Notes: generated by a model not told the origin, from the letters alone. A stretch of DNA of 64,000 bases from Ursus arctos (GCF_023065955.2 NW_026622808.1:44838475-44902474), one strand, 5' to 3'; positions 1-13,239 are shown, numbered from the stretch's first letter. A program made the numbers and translations.

Positions 1-382
1 GTGTGTAGATCTCGGAATAAGGTGGAAAGAAATAGCCACAAAAACTAGGCACATGGTACAATACAAGGGCCTCAAAGGGAGAAACTCAGCTGGGCAACTG
101 CTGCTTAGCCTTCAAAACGCTGAAACATGTGCCTAATGCAAACATCAGCCTTTTCATCAACATCAAGTCAAAACTAGTTAGATTTAGTTACCACTCCACA
201 GTCTCTGGCCTTGAAAAGCCATGGGTTGTGTTCATTCTAGTCAAGTGGGCTGGCATCCAGCACACACAGTCTCACTCACTTCCAGAAAGGCTCCACTTCT
301 GCCATCAGTGATCTGCTTTCGGAATTCATTTTTGACAAATAGGTCTCCTGTGTCTAGTGTATCTGGAAGTAATAATTTCAAC

Positions 383-612
383 AATTAATATTTATTATTT
401 GCCATACGCCAGGCATGCAATGAGTATTTCATATGTTATATCTCATTTAATTCTCACAAGAGTTTTGTGAGATAGGTGTTATCCCCCATTTTAGAGATGA
501 GGGAACCAAGGTCAAGAGGGTTTAAGGGTCTTGGCTATTGTCACACAGTGCGTGAGCATTGAAGATTCCAGAACTGACTTCAGAACTGTAGCTATTAAAC
601 TCTGTGCTCACC
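383..612 (-). repeat. MIR SINE (antisense)
   Basis: The block reads as reverse-complement MIR: TTAATATTTATTATTTGCCA, TCTCATTTAATTCTCACAAG, then CCCATTTTAGAGATGAGG and TCACACAGTG. It is diverged, as expected for a mammal-wide ancient element. Confidence 0.8.
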
Positions 613-2067
613 TGCCCTTCTTAAGAATAAGAAATGGAGAGGTGGGGAAATGATAGAGAAATGATCTCCAAGGGTATGTTTCTACCACTCTTCTGAGTAT
701 GGTCAGAAAGCTATGTACTAAACCAGAAAAAAGACTCAGCCAGTCTCTTTTCCAAACTGACTCTTCATAAATTGCTTCAAAGGAGCAGTAGGTTGAGAAC
801 CATTCTTTTGAACCTTTTGGTCAAGGTGGAGATGGGGGAGTTGTCACTAAAACAAAACCAAGCAAGATAGCGTCATGGCCATTCCAAGCCAACAACATAG
901 CAGAGTGAAGTGTACGTGCATGTAACATATGATCGTTCAATACATGTGTTTAACAGCAACAACAACAAAAGGCAAAAACCAACAAAACATGCATACAGGA
1001 ATAAGAAAGATGTAGTGAAAAAGAAAAGTCATTTCCAACCTGCAGGCGATCTGCCATCCCATCAAAAAGCATCAGCAGAACAGAATGTTCTGTCTTGGCT
1101 CTCTCATGGTTCTCACAGTGAGAGCATCTCCCTGAAGTGACGCAGTTCCAGTATTGAAAGATACGCATTTTTCATACACGGCTTCTAAACACAAGCCCAC
1201 AACCTCACACGCACACAAAAGTAAGGACACCGCCCACGATGGGAGATTGAAAGGTTTATCAAGGATTGTTTCAATTCTTGGAGATTTTCTCATTACAGGA
1301 AGATTTTAGACCCCATCACCACCTGTGTGTGATCCGACTCTCATATTTCCAACACCTTTTAAAAGGTAATTGTGATTGCAAGTGTGGATTTCTTTTTTAA
1401 CTTAAGCTCCACACAATTACCTTCACAGGTCCCATAATTTGGCTTTCACATTCTCTCAAAATCATCAAAACAAAGTACTTGCAAAATGTTTATTTCCCAG
1501 GTGTTTTCCAGTAGGCTCGATACCATTTGCCACAGTGCATAAACAGAATGGGGGTGGTTCCCAAAATATGGAACCGGGTTGTTGCATACTTACCTCCAGA
1601 ATGGGGTGCAGCTTTCTTTGTGCTCTTAATAAATGCTCTCTATTTGGCCTCATTTTTGTAATAGTGAAAGCGATTTCTAAGAAAGGGGGAATCAGATTAT
1701 GAACAGCACTTAACAGGGGCAGCTCTGCAAACTACTACAAGATTATTACATCTTCAGCTAATTTCTGCAAATTTGTGTGGAATCAGGGTCCTCTTTGTGA
1801 CCAAGAATATCTTACATAGAACCTTCACTTTTATAATTAATTTTTTTCCTCTCATCAACAGGATACAATATCGCATATAATGAGATCTCATTACAGCAGA
1901 TTTAATATACCACAGGTCAAATGGTGCCCACATAGGCTGACTTCTCAAGACCAGATTCTAATAATATGCAATTTAACTGAGTGCGTATTATTGGACTTTT
2001 GTCTGATAATGTTAGTCTTGATCCCCTGAAACTCGGCTCCACAGGTTTCATTAAGCAGCCAGTTTAG

Positions 2068-2088
2068 AAAGAAAAGAAAGAAAGAGGA

Positions 2089-2144
<56 letters not shown>

Positions 2145-2159
2145 GAAAGAAGAAAGAAA

Positions 2160-2203
<44 letters not shown>

Positions 2204-2262
2204 GAAAGAAAGAAAGAAAGAAAGAAAGAAAAGAAAGAAAGAAAGAAAGAAAGAAGAAACAG
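2068..2262. repeat. (GAAA)n polypurine microsatellite
   Basis: About 190 bases of GAAA units on the plus strand, with scattered interruptions (GAGGAAAG, GAGAAAG, GAAG). It is the longest simple repeat in the window. The complementary strand gives a spurious Phe/Leu/Ser open frame. Confidence 0.97.
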
Positions 2263-2417
2263 TATATATGCATATATGTGTTTCTTCTTTATTTGGGAAA
2301 GAGGTTTTTACTCTATTTGCTTATATCTATTAGAGATAACACTGGGCCAGATGCTGCAGCAATTATAAAAATGTATTTGACACCGTTCCAGTAAGGCACA
2401 ATCTTAGGGAAGCATTA

Positions 2418-2640
2418 ATGACTGGGAGCCCAGGCTCTCGAGTCAAACCATGTTTGTGTCCTGGTTTTACCACTTGCTAGCTGGGTGACCTTGGGCAATC
2501 TATTTAACCTCTCTGTGCCTCTGTATCCTCACTTGTTAATTGATGGTGATAACAGTGCTGACCTTATCACTGAGAATTAAATGAAGTTAACACTTAGCAC
2601 AGTGGCTGGTATATAGAAGTTACTCAATAAATATTAGAAG
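2418..2640 (+). repeat. MIR SINE
   Basis: A near full-length sense MIR. It includes CACTTGCTAGCTGGGTGACC, CTCTGTGCCTCTGTATCCTC and the tail CAGTGGCTGGTATATAGAAG followed by a CTCAATAAAT-type end. Confidence 0.85.
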
Positions 2641-2902
2641 AGAGAAAGTTAAGAAGAAGGTTATCTTAAAATGGAATTGGGAAAGTGAGACCTACCTCTA
2701 TGAAACTGAGGCCAAATGGCAATGTATGCACAATGGTGTGAGAAAGCTCGTTGAGAGTGGGGCTATGGAGGGCAGTGGACGGCAGAGGGCACTGGGAGGT
2801 TTTTATGGAGGAAGCTTTCTTGTAGGACCTTGCATCTCATGGATTGTTCATGGACCAGCAGGCCTGGCATCACTTGGAAGCAGGTTAGAAATTCAGACTC
2901 TT

Positions 2903-3510
2903 GGGGCACCTCAGTGGCTCAGTTGGTTAGGCGTCCAACTCTTCATTTCAGCTCAGGTCATAATCTCAGGGTCAAGCCCCACATCAGGTTCCACACTCAG
3001 CATGGAGTCTGCTTGAGATTCTCTCTCTCCCTCTCCCTCTGCCACTACCCACTAAAATAAGTAAATAAATCTTTTGTTTTTGTGGGTTTTTTGGTTTTTT
3101 TATTTTTTTATTATGTTCAATTAGCCAGCATATAGTACATCATTAGTTTTTGATGTAGTGCTCAACGATTCATTAGTTGCATATAACATCCATTGCACAC
3201 CCAGTGCTCATCATCACACGTGCCTTCCTTAATAGCCATCACCTGGTCACCCCATCCCCCCACCCCCCTCCCCTCTGTAACCCTAAGTTTGGTACCCAGA
3301 GTCCAGAGTCTCTCATGATTTGTCTCCCTCTCCGATTTCTTCCCATTCAGTGTTCCCTCCCTTCCCCTGTGGTCCTCCGTGCTACTCCTTATGTTCCACG
3401 TATGAGTGAAACCATATGATAATTGTCTTTCTCTGCTTGACTTATTTACTCAGCATAAATAAATCTTAAAAAAAAAAAAAAAAAGGAAAGAAAGAAAGAA
3501 AAAAAAAAAA
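2903..3510 (+). mobile_element. SINEC tRNA-derived SINE carrying an L1 insertion
   Basis: The SINE head is GGGGCACCTCAGTGGCTCAG, followed by the tRNA-like body, a CT-rich run and AAGTAAATAAATCTTTT. Its poly-A tail resumes at 3468. Flanking copies AGAAATTCAGACT (2888) and AGAAATGCAGACT (3511) are the target-site duplication. Confidence 0.9.
3074..3455 (-). mobile_element. Carnivore L1 3' end, antisense, inside a SINE
   Basis: A T-rich start (reverse poly-A) leads into TTATGTTCAATTAGCCAGCA, CATCACCTGGTCACCCCATC and GAGTGAAACCATATGATAAT, a carnivore L1 3' UTR in reverse orientation. It is flanked by TAAATAAATCTT at 3062-3073 and 3456-3467, so it landed in the SINE tail. Confidence 0.85.
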
Positions 3511-4264
3511 AGAAATGCAGACTTTCAGACCCAGTCCAGACCTACTGAGTCAGAATCTGTACAAGATCGTAGGAGATTCGTGGGACAGGACATTGGGAAG
3601 CGCTGCCCTAGAATACATCTCACCCCTCAAAGCTTTTGGGCCTGTCATTATCTCTTATCACACACATCAGTGCTCCTAAAAGAAGAGGGAGATTGTACTC
3701 CCAAACACTCCCACTGTAAAAAAAAACTGTGAATGTTAAATTCTAACAGTTACATGTTGGAAATATGATAGAACTGACAAAAATAAGTGGAATCCGCTAA
3801 ATAAAGCATGAAACATAAGTTATGATTCAATTAATATTTATGCCTAGACAGGGTAAAAATCACAAATATTTATTTTATCCAGACTGAAAGTGAAAACCAA
3901 GAACACATGATGATTCTCTTTGGGAGGATTTGGGCAGAAGTCTCTGGTACCTTGAGGTTTACAAAAAACATGTATTCCCCTAGAATGCAGACAGTCTACT
4001 TCCATGTCTCCGCGCCCATCCTCCCCCACACACACACCACACAATCATGTGGCATTTCAATGACTTACACTGTGTACACAACACACACTGCAGACAGACA
4101 CACACCCAGACTCATCCACACTTCGACACTTTTTCATATCTGCCTTCTTTCTGTCCTTAGGCACCTGCTTGAATCTTGATTGCCAGAGACACAGAATCTT
4201 TAATCTAAAATAAATCTGTGGGAAATGGGATAAGAATAGGAGAGAGTCAGTGGTGAAAATAGTA

Positions 4265-4720
4265 ATATCTATCATTTATCAGGCGCCTTGTTGCACAAGA
4301 TATCATCGCATAGATTATCCTCTTGTGTTTTCATTCCTGCCGTAACTCTCTAAAACAGGCTATTAATTCTCTACTATTTCAATTGAGGGAATAAAGGCCT
4401 ATAAGTTCAAATAAACTATCAAAAGCTATGCAGCTAAGGGGCGCCTGGGTGGCTCAGCCAGTTAGACATCAGCTCTTGATTTGGGCTCAGGTCATGATCT
4501 CAGGATCATAAGATCGAGGGCCTCGCGACGGGCTCTGCACTGGGCGTGGAGCCTGCTTAAGATTCTCTCTCTTCCTCTCCCACTGCCCCTCCCCTCCCCT
4601 TTCTTTAAAAAAAAAAAAATGCAGCTAAGAAGCAACATAACTGAGACTCGAACCCAGTTCTATCTTTTCTCCAATTGACAGAGTAAAGCCAAGGCCTGTG
4701 AATCCAATAGCCATCTTTTT
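4265..4720 (-). repeat. MIR SINE (antisense), split by a SINE
   Basis: Left part ATCATTTATCAGGCGCCTTG to 4438, and right part AAGCAACATAACTGAGACTCGAACCCAG from 4630. The SINE at 4439 separates them. Confidence 0.65.
4439..4618 (+). mobile_element. SINEC SINE
   Basis: GGGCGCCTGGGTGGCTCAGC head, CTCTTCCTCTCCCACTGCCC run and poly-A. The target-site duplication ATGCAGCTAAG is perfect at 4428-4438 and 4619-4629. Confidence 0.95.
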
Positions 4721-6661
4721 GAGGAATGGCTTCTGCTTTGTAATTCAAATGTAATATTTTCCCTCACTTTCACTTGGTATGATGAGTGGCGAAGTGGCAA
4801 AGGAATTTTCCAAAGTCAGAGTAAATTTAAGCCGTGGATGGTGAAGTGCAGGATAATTTCCTTCTTGGTATTTTAGAAGTTCTTCATTTTAACCATCTGT
4901 TGCGGGCTGACAGATGGGTTGATACATGACAGAATAATGGGTCTTCAATTCTAGAAAGGCATAAGGAATGCTTGAAAAAATAGCAGCTCTTTTCATGAAC
5001 CTAGCTGTGCTAACGCTTGCTCACTTGAAAAAAAAAAATGGTGGGAGGGAAGTGTGAAATATAATCATAATCATTCCCCTAAACAGAAAGTTTCTCACAA
5101 TTGCCAAAGGTCAAATCCAGTAAAATATGCCTATTCTAAAATTATGCTAACGTTTCCAAATCCAGTCATTTAAAAGGGCATACGTGGGGTAAGGGATAAT
5201 ACATAGGTAAAAACAATAAAAACAAAACTCCAAAAACTGTTCTTCCATCCCTGTCTTCCAGCCATTTAATTTTCTTTTTTATAGCAGCCAGTGTCATGAG
5301 TTTCTTATCTCTTTGAGATAATTTAGGAAACACGCAGATTTTTGAAGTCCAGATGATTTTCCGAGTGACAGTGCCAGAGGTGAGCTCTCTGTCCTTTCTT
5401 CTGCCGTGCAGTGGATATATCTAAGAAGTTGCACCTGCAGCAGACATTTGGCTAGGCACTAGGAACACGGGTGGTTAAGACTGTCCCATCCCCAAGGAAC
5501 TTATAATCCAGTGAATGAAACCCTGGGAAAAGAATTTAAATAACACGTGCTGTATACTTTCTGAGAATGTAACAATGATCAGGGCATTCACTGATCCTGG
5601 CAGTGGCTCATTCTCCAGGCAGAAGTTCTTCCGGTGGCTTCCAGGTCTTCACACGATTATTCCAGTTTGTTTCCAGTCGTGTACTGCAACCACATGAAAT
5701 ATTCACACACGCACACCTGGTTGCTGCCAGACCTCCTCGCTGGTGCCAAATAGGTTTGAAGCTCTACGCACACGGAGCCACTGGCTCAAACTTTAGACTG
5801 CATTAGCAATATTTTAGCGGTATGCATTGAACCTCAGCAGAATGAGCCTATTTTCCAAAGAACATCAGTATACAGATTGAAAAAAAGAAGTCATTACAGC
5901 TGAATTCATGGTCCAGCGTCACTGACCAGGACAACAACAGCCCATGTCACTTGAAGATTATATCATCTTCACCACCATCATCATCCCAACCATTAAAGCC
6001 GCAATTAAAATATTCCAGTCTCCATGCTTCACATTTTAATTTAATTTGAAACCTCACAAGAGTCCTGTCAGGTAGGCTTACATGTAACAGACTTTAAACA
6101 CTGAATCCCGGAGAATTTTTAAATCCATGATCAAGTTTGCGTTATTGCATTATTTCCAGCCATGCATAGCAACTCTTCTGTGTCTTATCTGGGAGACATC
6201 AGTAGTGTAGAATAGTAAGTTAATAATAGGATTATGTTTTCAAAGGAGTATTTGACAGCCTGGATTTATCTCGACAGTTCCTTCCCACTCTAATATTATG
6301 TAATTCTGAAGGAGGAAGATGTGCTTTCTTTCCACTTGCAGGGAGGATGATGGCAAAAGAACACAGAGCAGAGACCAGAGAGGGGCTCACTGGGTTCAGA
6401 AGGTGGCACCTGAAAGGTCTGCCAGCATTTTCTGAGTCAGAATTTCTCAGAGTAGCTTACTTGACATGATTTCCTATAAAATGCATCCATTTTTAAATAT
6501 AGGTTAAAGGGAAACCTAAAAATATTTAGACAAATGAGGAATTACTTTGGAATATCTGATATTTTTACTATCCATGCCTCTGCTAGTTCCCACTGTATGG
6601 AGAGAGAAAGATAGTTTTGTGTCGCCTCTTCTTTAAAAAGTGTGGTGTGTATGTGAGAGAG

Positions 6662-6722
6662 AGAGTGTATATATATGGATATGTATATATAATATATGTA
6701 TATTATATATATATATATATAT
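6662..6722. repeat. AT-rich simple repeat
   Basis: Alternating TATA/TATG units, including GTATATATATGGATATG and a run of nine AT units near the right end. Confidence 0.9.
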
Positions 6723-6758
6723 CCCAAGTTTTATATATAAAAAACCATGATGGAGTAG

Positions 6759-6879
6759 GGTTTTTTAAGTTTGTTTATTTATTTATTCTTAGTAATCTCT
6801 ACACCCAACATGGGGCTCAAACTCACAACCCCGAGATCAAGAGTTTCGTGCTCTTCCGACTGAGCCAGCCAGGTGTGTG
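6759..6879 (-). mobile_element. Older tRNA-Lys SINE (antisense, short type)
   Basis: Reads TTATTTATTTATTCTTAGTA, CAACATGGGGCTCAAACTCA, ending GACTGAGCCAGCCAGGTGTG. It lacks the CT-rich run, as in older carnivore copies. Flanks GATGGAGTAG and GGTGGAGTAG are the likely target-site duplication. Confidence 0.85.
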
Positions 6880-8049
6880 GTGGAGTAGTTTTGATCACAC
6901 AGCGAGAGAACATTCTAGCCCAGGGTACATGGGAGAGATGAAATTCAAATCTGGCTGCTTTTGACTCGCAGCCTCCCCCTATGTCTCCTGTATGCCATGC
7001 TTCCTCCAGATGTTTCATCTATACACTGCCTGACATCTGGCATTTTCCAGATATGTTTACAATGCCCAGATGCTTTCTGTCAAGTAGACAAAGCTGATGG
7101 TTAATTGACTAAATCTTAGCATTTTATGTAGCTGATTCAATGACAGCCCCCAAAATATTCTGGAAGTGCTAAAAAAAACCACATAAAAATAAAAAATATT
7201 GGTAAAATGATCAATAAGTGTCTCCAAATTTCCAGATTCATCCTTGACTCACAATATAAATGTGATTTTTTTTCCCCCTGAGTTATTTTTAAGACGTCCA
7301 AACCAGTTTCAACAGTTGACTCCCCTCCGGTAAGGACTTGAGCATCTTGTTTCTGTACTTACTGGTAGATGTGTCAAAACCAATAACCAACCATTTGGAA
7401 AGAGTGCTGTTTTCCGTTTAAGCTAGAAACTCACCTGGAAACAGTTCACAGTCCTGGTTGTTTCCCTAAGCTTACGAACTTCAAAGAGCTTTCATGTCCA
7501 GAGAGGCAGGAATCCTCTTCTGGCACCATTTAGATAGCTAAACAGATCCCTGCAGACCTCTTCACCTCTTTGGCTTTCCAAGAGGGAGTGGATTGCAGGT
7601 GAGCATGTGCAGAGAACCAACAGCCTTAGCAGACATATGAGCCACCAAAATTCTCACTAAACGAGCGCTCTTTCCCTCCTTTCAAACCTCTCTCTGCTAG
7701 GAGAATGGCCCAATAAATCTTCCTGGTCCTGACCAATGTCAATGTGCATTCTTCTTGGGCATGGTATGAGCAGGTAGTGGAGAGAAACCCAAAATTCCCT
7801 TAGACATCAATTCATAGACCTTCCAGAGAAGTCATTTTGGAATGTATTTATTATTCCACATGTGCTGAGAACCACCCAAGGAACAAACGTAAAAGGATTC
7901 TGGATGCAACCAGATTTGTGCCGCTTTCCGTGTCCCCCTAGACTGGCTAGTGCCATGCATTGTTCTGTTTCTTTTCAAAGCACCGGGTTCTTTTCCTGCA
8001 AAGCCATCATCATCATCTGCAATTACATATTCTTCTGTGATTATTTGAG

Positions 8050-8172
8050 TAAGGTCTCTCCCCCAACACAGTGAATACTGGGATCATGTCTGTTTTTATT
8101 AACTGCTGTAGTCCAAAGACCTAGCACCTAGTTGTTCTTACTGGAGATTTGTTGAGTAAATGAACGAACCCA
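8050..8172 (+). repeat. L2 3' end
   Basis: GTGAATACTGGGATCATGTC, then a CTAGCACCTAG and TTGTTGAGTAAATGAACGAA tail, matching the 3' end of L2 with TGAATGAA-like terminus. Confidence 0.65.
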
Positions 8173-8261
8173 CCTGATTTATTTGACCATCAAAACCCAT
8201 TGAATAATACCAGTACACTTCTCTATGCTGTTATAGATCCAATTATACATAGAATTTTCCT

Positions 8262-8281
8262 CTCTCTCTCTCTCTCTGTGG

Positions 8282-8330
<49 letters not shown>
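8262..8330. repeat. (CT)n and (TG)n microsatellites
   Basis: A short CTCTCT run is followed by GGGG and about 23 TG units. Confidence 0.97.
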
Positions 8331-8333
<3 letters not shown>

Positions 8334-8334
8334 A

Positions 8335-8560
8335 TTCACTGAGGGCTTACTATGTGTCAGGCACTGAGCTAAGTATTTTATTGAATTAGCTCATGCATCC
8401 TTGGCAAAAAACCCTGTGAAAACATGTGTCATTATTGCCCCTTTTTACAGATAGGAAAACTGAGGCTTCATTGAGTCCCAGAGCTAGTTAGTAACAGTTG
8501 AGATTTGAACCCAAGGCTGACTGATTCCAAAGACAATAGACATAACCATTATGTGATGCT
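8335..8560 (-). repeat. MIR SINE (antisense)
   Basis: ACTATGTGTCAGGCACTGAG, TTACAGATAGGAAAACTGAG and GAGATTTGAACCCAAGGCTG match reverse-complement MIR well. Confidence 0.85.
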
Positions 8561-9739
8561 TTCTTTTCTAAAAACCTATATGTAATGAGACCTACCTTAC
8601 GAATTCTTCATGAAGATTAAATGGAATAATTTACACAAAGGCCTTATTGCAGTTGCATGGCTCAAAGTAAGCACAGAATCAGTAGCACCTCTCACAAGGA
8701 TTGCTGCTACTATTACTAATTTATTTTGAACAGTCACAAATCTTCCAATATTGCTATGAACTTGTTTTGAAAGGTTTGCGCTATTTGTAGTGAAAAGGTT
8801 AGGCAGGGTCAATTAAAAATCACATCAGTTTTTAAGGGGTGTTTTTAATATTGATTTACAACAACATTGCAGCAAGCTAGTGAAGACTGTCCATTCTGAG
8901 GTTGCTGAACAGCCAAGAATCCCTCCCTCTTGCACAAAGATTATGAAATCAATTGTCTATCACTAAGCTAAAAGGAGAGAGGCAGAGGAGCTTGTAAAAA
9001 GTCTTCTTTTTGTAAGAAAAGTGAAAAATAAGAAACAGGAGGCCCCGGTTCCACAGCCGGGCAACCACAGACCAACTGATAAAGTTCTCTGAAGAACAAA
9101 CTAAAAAAGAAAAAGGGCCGTGTGTCGATCACAATCAAATGTAACTTCAGAGGAGAAGAAGTGAAGTCCTCCACTGATTCTCAAGCATAAGCCAGACTCT
9201 TCGTACATGAAACAAAATGACTGATTACCACCCAGCCCTTAGAACAGAAGATCATATCCACTACCTCTCTCCTTCTGACCATTTCGACTAACTGACAGGG
9301 CGACAGTGGTGCCTTTTACAGTAACGACATAAAACGATCCAGATCGTGCAGAGAAAGGAAAGATGCAAACCGATTGAGGACTGGTTCCCTCCTACCCCTA
9401 CTCCATTTTTCGAACAGTACCTAGCCTGTAGTGGGAAGATCATAAATATTGGATTAGGAAAAGGAACTGCTAGAACAATGGACAAATGAAGAAATGAATG
9501 GGATCTGGGAGTCCAAAAGATCTGAGTTTGGTATCCAGTTCCTCTACTCACTTCTCTAAGCACTCCCTTCTTCATCTGTTAAAGAAGCAGAACAAAACAA
9601 AAACTAACAGCTACTTCATGTGGTAAGGCTGAACTGAGGTGAAATATGGAAAGCATTTTAACATCAGCCTGACACATGTTGGCCCCCCATTAAAGCTACT
9701 TTGGAATATAATGAGGTTCACCCTCCAGCAAGGGACACA

Positions 9740-9957
9740 GACTTTGGAGCTCAGCAAACCTTGTTTACAAACAAAGCTCAGCAACGTAATGACTCTGAGA
9801 ACACCAGCAACTCACTTCATCTTTCTGAATCTTGATTTTCTCATCTGTAAAGTGGGATCAATAAGAGCCGTCTCACAGTGCTATTAGGAGAATTAAAGGA
9901 ATGACATGGGACACACAGTGTCTAATACATAGTAACTGCTCCATAAATGCTAGCCCC
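9740..9957 (+). repeat. MIR SINE
   Basis: CAGACTTTGGAGCTCAGCAA, TTTCTCATCTGTAAAGTGGG and ACATAGTAACTGCTCCATAA are successive sense MIR blocks. Confidence 0.8.
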
Positions 9958-10024
9958 AAGTATTAATATTGCAACCTAATTTTTATTATGAGCCAGTAAA
10001 GTCATAGCCCTCTAAAAGCAATAG

Positions 10025-10135
10025 AGCCCTTTAATAATAGATTGAGAACCCAGATTCTGGAGCCAAATCCCCTGGCTCCAAATCCTGGCTCTGATCTTTC
10101 AAGCTGGAGTTAAGTAATTGACTCCATCTGGAAAA
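10025..10135 (+). repeat. MIR fragment
   Basis: CAGATTCTGGAGCCAAATCC and AAATCCTGGCTCTGATC correspond to the 5' half of sense MIR. The 3' half is not recognisable. Confidence 0.6.
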
Positions 10136-11344
10136 TGGAATTGCATATTTCATCCCATTTCACCAGCCACCACCCTGCACATGTCCTGAGAGTAGAGAGG
10201 TCAAGTCAGATTTTCCCCTACATCTAGGGGAAATGCAGTCCCCACTGTCCTTGTGGGTCATCTCCTCTTGTGGGCTGCCAATACAGAAGGCCCAAGCCTC
10301 TTTGGTCACACTGGTCTGCCTTCAGGCCTCTACCAGACTACTGGGGCCATGCATTGGGCTGCTATTATCAACCCACATATAAGATCCTACAGGCCAGGAG
10401 GGACGTGAGAGGCATGCTGGCCTTGTGAAAGCTAAGCTGAGAGACAGGTGGCTACAGGGGTCATCTAAGACTCAAGTACCAAGAGACAATGTGACATCAG
10501 TGACCCAACATAGGAAAAGGAGCATCATTCTCACTGCGGATGGGAATGTGCTTCCATCTGTTAACTGCGGTTTACAGCAATAGCAATGCGGCCCCTAGAC
10601 AGTTGAAATGTGGCCGAAACAAATGAGGATGGGCTATAGACATAAAATTTACACCAGATTTCAAAGACTTCGTACAAAAAAGTGAAATGGCTTATTAAGA
10701 ATCATATGTTCGGTTTTATTATACAAATATGTATACTGTCTTCATATAATTAATTGCACCAGTTTCCTTCTGCTTTTTTTTTTTAATGGGACTACTAACA
10801 AACTTAAAATTACATATGTGATTCCCATTTCTGGCTTATCTTCTACTGGACAGCACTGACCTAGTCTCAGTATTTCCTCTCCAGGATGGGGCCTTATAGA
10901 CCTTTCCCAGCTTCAGCCGTCCTCTGTCCTGCTTCTGTCACCTGAGCCATAAATTATTTGTTATTGTTCTTTAAATTATTTTCTTAAACTTAAATATAAT
11001 GTAATTTTGAAGAAAACCCTGTACCACGACAGGATACAGAAATCCAGCATTATCTGTCATAATTAGGAGATAAACATAGAAACAAATCAATGGAAAATAG
11101 AGAGTACTGTATTGCAGCCAGACACCATTGCTGATGTGAAGACTCTGAGCCTGGGGAAATAGGTGTTAACTATTTGTTAAATAGATGTTAGCGACAGATT
11201 AGCACCCAGCTGAGACTTTCTTCTTTACTCAGATGGAAAGGGAATTGTGAAGAAAAATGCCTTTCTCAGTATTAGGGAGCCCAGTGTTATTTATTGCTAT
11301 GTCTGTGTTCCCACAGTAATGGGTAACTCAAACTTGAGAAAGCG

Positions 11345-11500
11345 TGGGTATAATGGAGAAGTCACTCACTAAGTATGGAGCCCGATGCCCTGCATTCAAA
11401 TCTCAGTTACTTGTGACGACTGGGACACATCACTTAACTTCCCTGAATCTGTAAAATGGGTATAATTATCCTGACCCTCTTGCAGTTAGTGTGACCATCA
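11345..11500 (+). repeat. MIR fragment
   Basis: GCATTCAAATCTCAGTTACT, CACTTAACTTCCCTGAATC and TGTAAAATGGGTATAATTAT match the centre of MIR. Confidence 0.7.
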
Positions 11501-13239
11501 AGTGACCTTCTGCTACATCATGTTCACAATTGAAGACATTCTCCAGAAGTCAGAGGTCACTAGTATTCATCCTTCAAATGAAATAATGAAATACACCTGT
11601 GAGCTTCTATCTTGCTGTTTGACGCTGTTTCCTGATTCACAGCTTCATTCCGGGATTCCTGAAAGCAAATCCAGTTGCACTGAGGGTGAGGGTAACTCAT
11701 CGGGCTGCCCCGTTTCTGGTATAGGCTGTCGGCATAGGGGTCAGCCACAGAATAAATAGCAAAGCCATCAAGGAGGCATAACAGATAATAGTGTCATTGG
11801 AGTTAAAATACCGAGAATATTTGTTAATAGACAGAAATAGGAGAATTTGACTATTTTACCAATATCCAGTGTGGCACTATGTGAGGGAGATAGGTTTACC
11901 TGCTTCTAAAAGATTAAGTTTTCCATCACCAGAGATGATTCCCTCTTATGCCCCAGAGTGATCCAGGACAAGCGTCTTTAATATATTAAATTACATTCTA
12001 GTATGAAAATGAGCTTGCTAACAGCAAATTAGGAGACGTGGGGGCAACAAAACACACCCAGCAAACGAACTGGAAACAAAGCCCCCAGCCAGCATTAAGC
12101 CAGGCTGCTCCCTCCGCCAAGGAAGCTGTTTTTTGTTGTTGTTGGGTGTTTTTTTTTTTTTTTTTTTTTGGATCACTGAACACATACTTAAAACATACTG
12201 CGGAAACACAGCCAGGCAGCGTGGCAGTCTTCTCTCTGTACAGAGTGTCAGTGTCCTTTAGGCACAGAGTGAGACCACTAGCCCAGAACATATTTTATAA
12301 ACCACTTCATGAACCATAAGCAAATCCATTTATCCCTCTTGGCTACAGTTTTTTTAGTCTGTAATATGGGGCTAATAACCTCCTCTGACTACTTTCTGGG
12401 GTCTTACGGGGACCACAGAGATCCCAAGTGTGAGAATTTTTTTTGAAGCAGGAAGACACTCTAATGGCAGCCTCTCCACTCTGTGAGAATAAAGAACACA
12501 AGCAAAGCCAGAGAAGATACCTTCAAAGGGTTAATCAGGCGCATGATAGCCTAGCTGTAAATGTTACAGATTTACCTCCTGAATTTCTTCCCTGCACACT
12601 ATCTCTGTTAGACAGACATGGGGCAGCAGCATTTGTAAACAACCAGGTCCTCGTCTGCACCATCAGAAGAAAATCCCCTCTCCAGCGGGAGGCATTTCTC
12701 TCTCCTGATAGAGCAGATGGGGTAGGTGAACCCTTAACATGACATTAAGTAACATGACTGAGGAAGTTATTGCACATTCTGTTTAACTTCAGGTCTTCTG
12801 GTTAGGTCATGCTACTATTTCTTTACTATCCCTCTAACACTTGCTAATCTCCCTTTTAACAGAGATCCTGGGCTCTAAAGCCTTGTGCAAACATCCCCAG
12901 CTAGAACTTAAGGCATTTTGTTTTCACTGTGGAGCACTTCTGTTTGCAATTCCCTTCTATCCATGGCAGGTTGTATTGGTTTGACACCATAGTACACATA
13001 TAATTTCCTTCTGAGATGACCTTACTTATGTAAAAAAGGTAATTTGCTTTAAATGGAAGATGAAACAATAACACAAGAGTACGTGGATAAAATCAAAATT
13101 GTTTAGGTGGTACCAAGATGACTCAAATTTAGAGAACACCAGCTAAGGTAATTATCTACATAAACACACCAAAGAGCATCTTTCCCCCCAGCTTTTCAGA
13201 AAGCTCATGATACACTGCAGTAATCAAGCCAGGCATTAA

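Larger units (their letters stand above)
2850..3610 (+). repeat. MER5A-like DNA transposon, split by later insertions
   Basis: The left part (CAGCAGGCCTGGCATCACTTGG, to 2902) and right part (GAAATGCAGACTTTCAGACC to about 3610, with ACCTACTGAGTCAGAATCTG) together resemble the non-autonomous hAT element MER5A. A SINE with an embedded L1 interrupts it. The family name is by recall of the consensus. Confidence 0.6.

Noticed and set aside
2064..2273. Minus-strand frame of Phe/Leu/Ser repeats
   Set aside because: It is the translation of the GAAA microsatellite.
2903..3070. tRNA-like sequences as possible tRNA genes (here and in the other SINEs)
   Set aside because: They have the SINE pyrimidine run and AAATAAAT tail, and diverged tRNA arms. 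They are SINE heads, not tRNA genes.
12141..12170. Poly-T run that could mark a minus-strand processed pseudogene
   Set aside because: The sequence to its right, read on the minus strand, resembles no gene I know. I see no target duplication.
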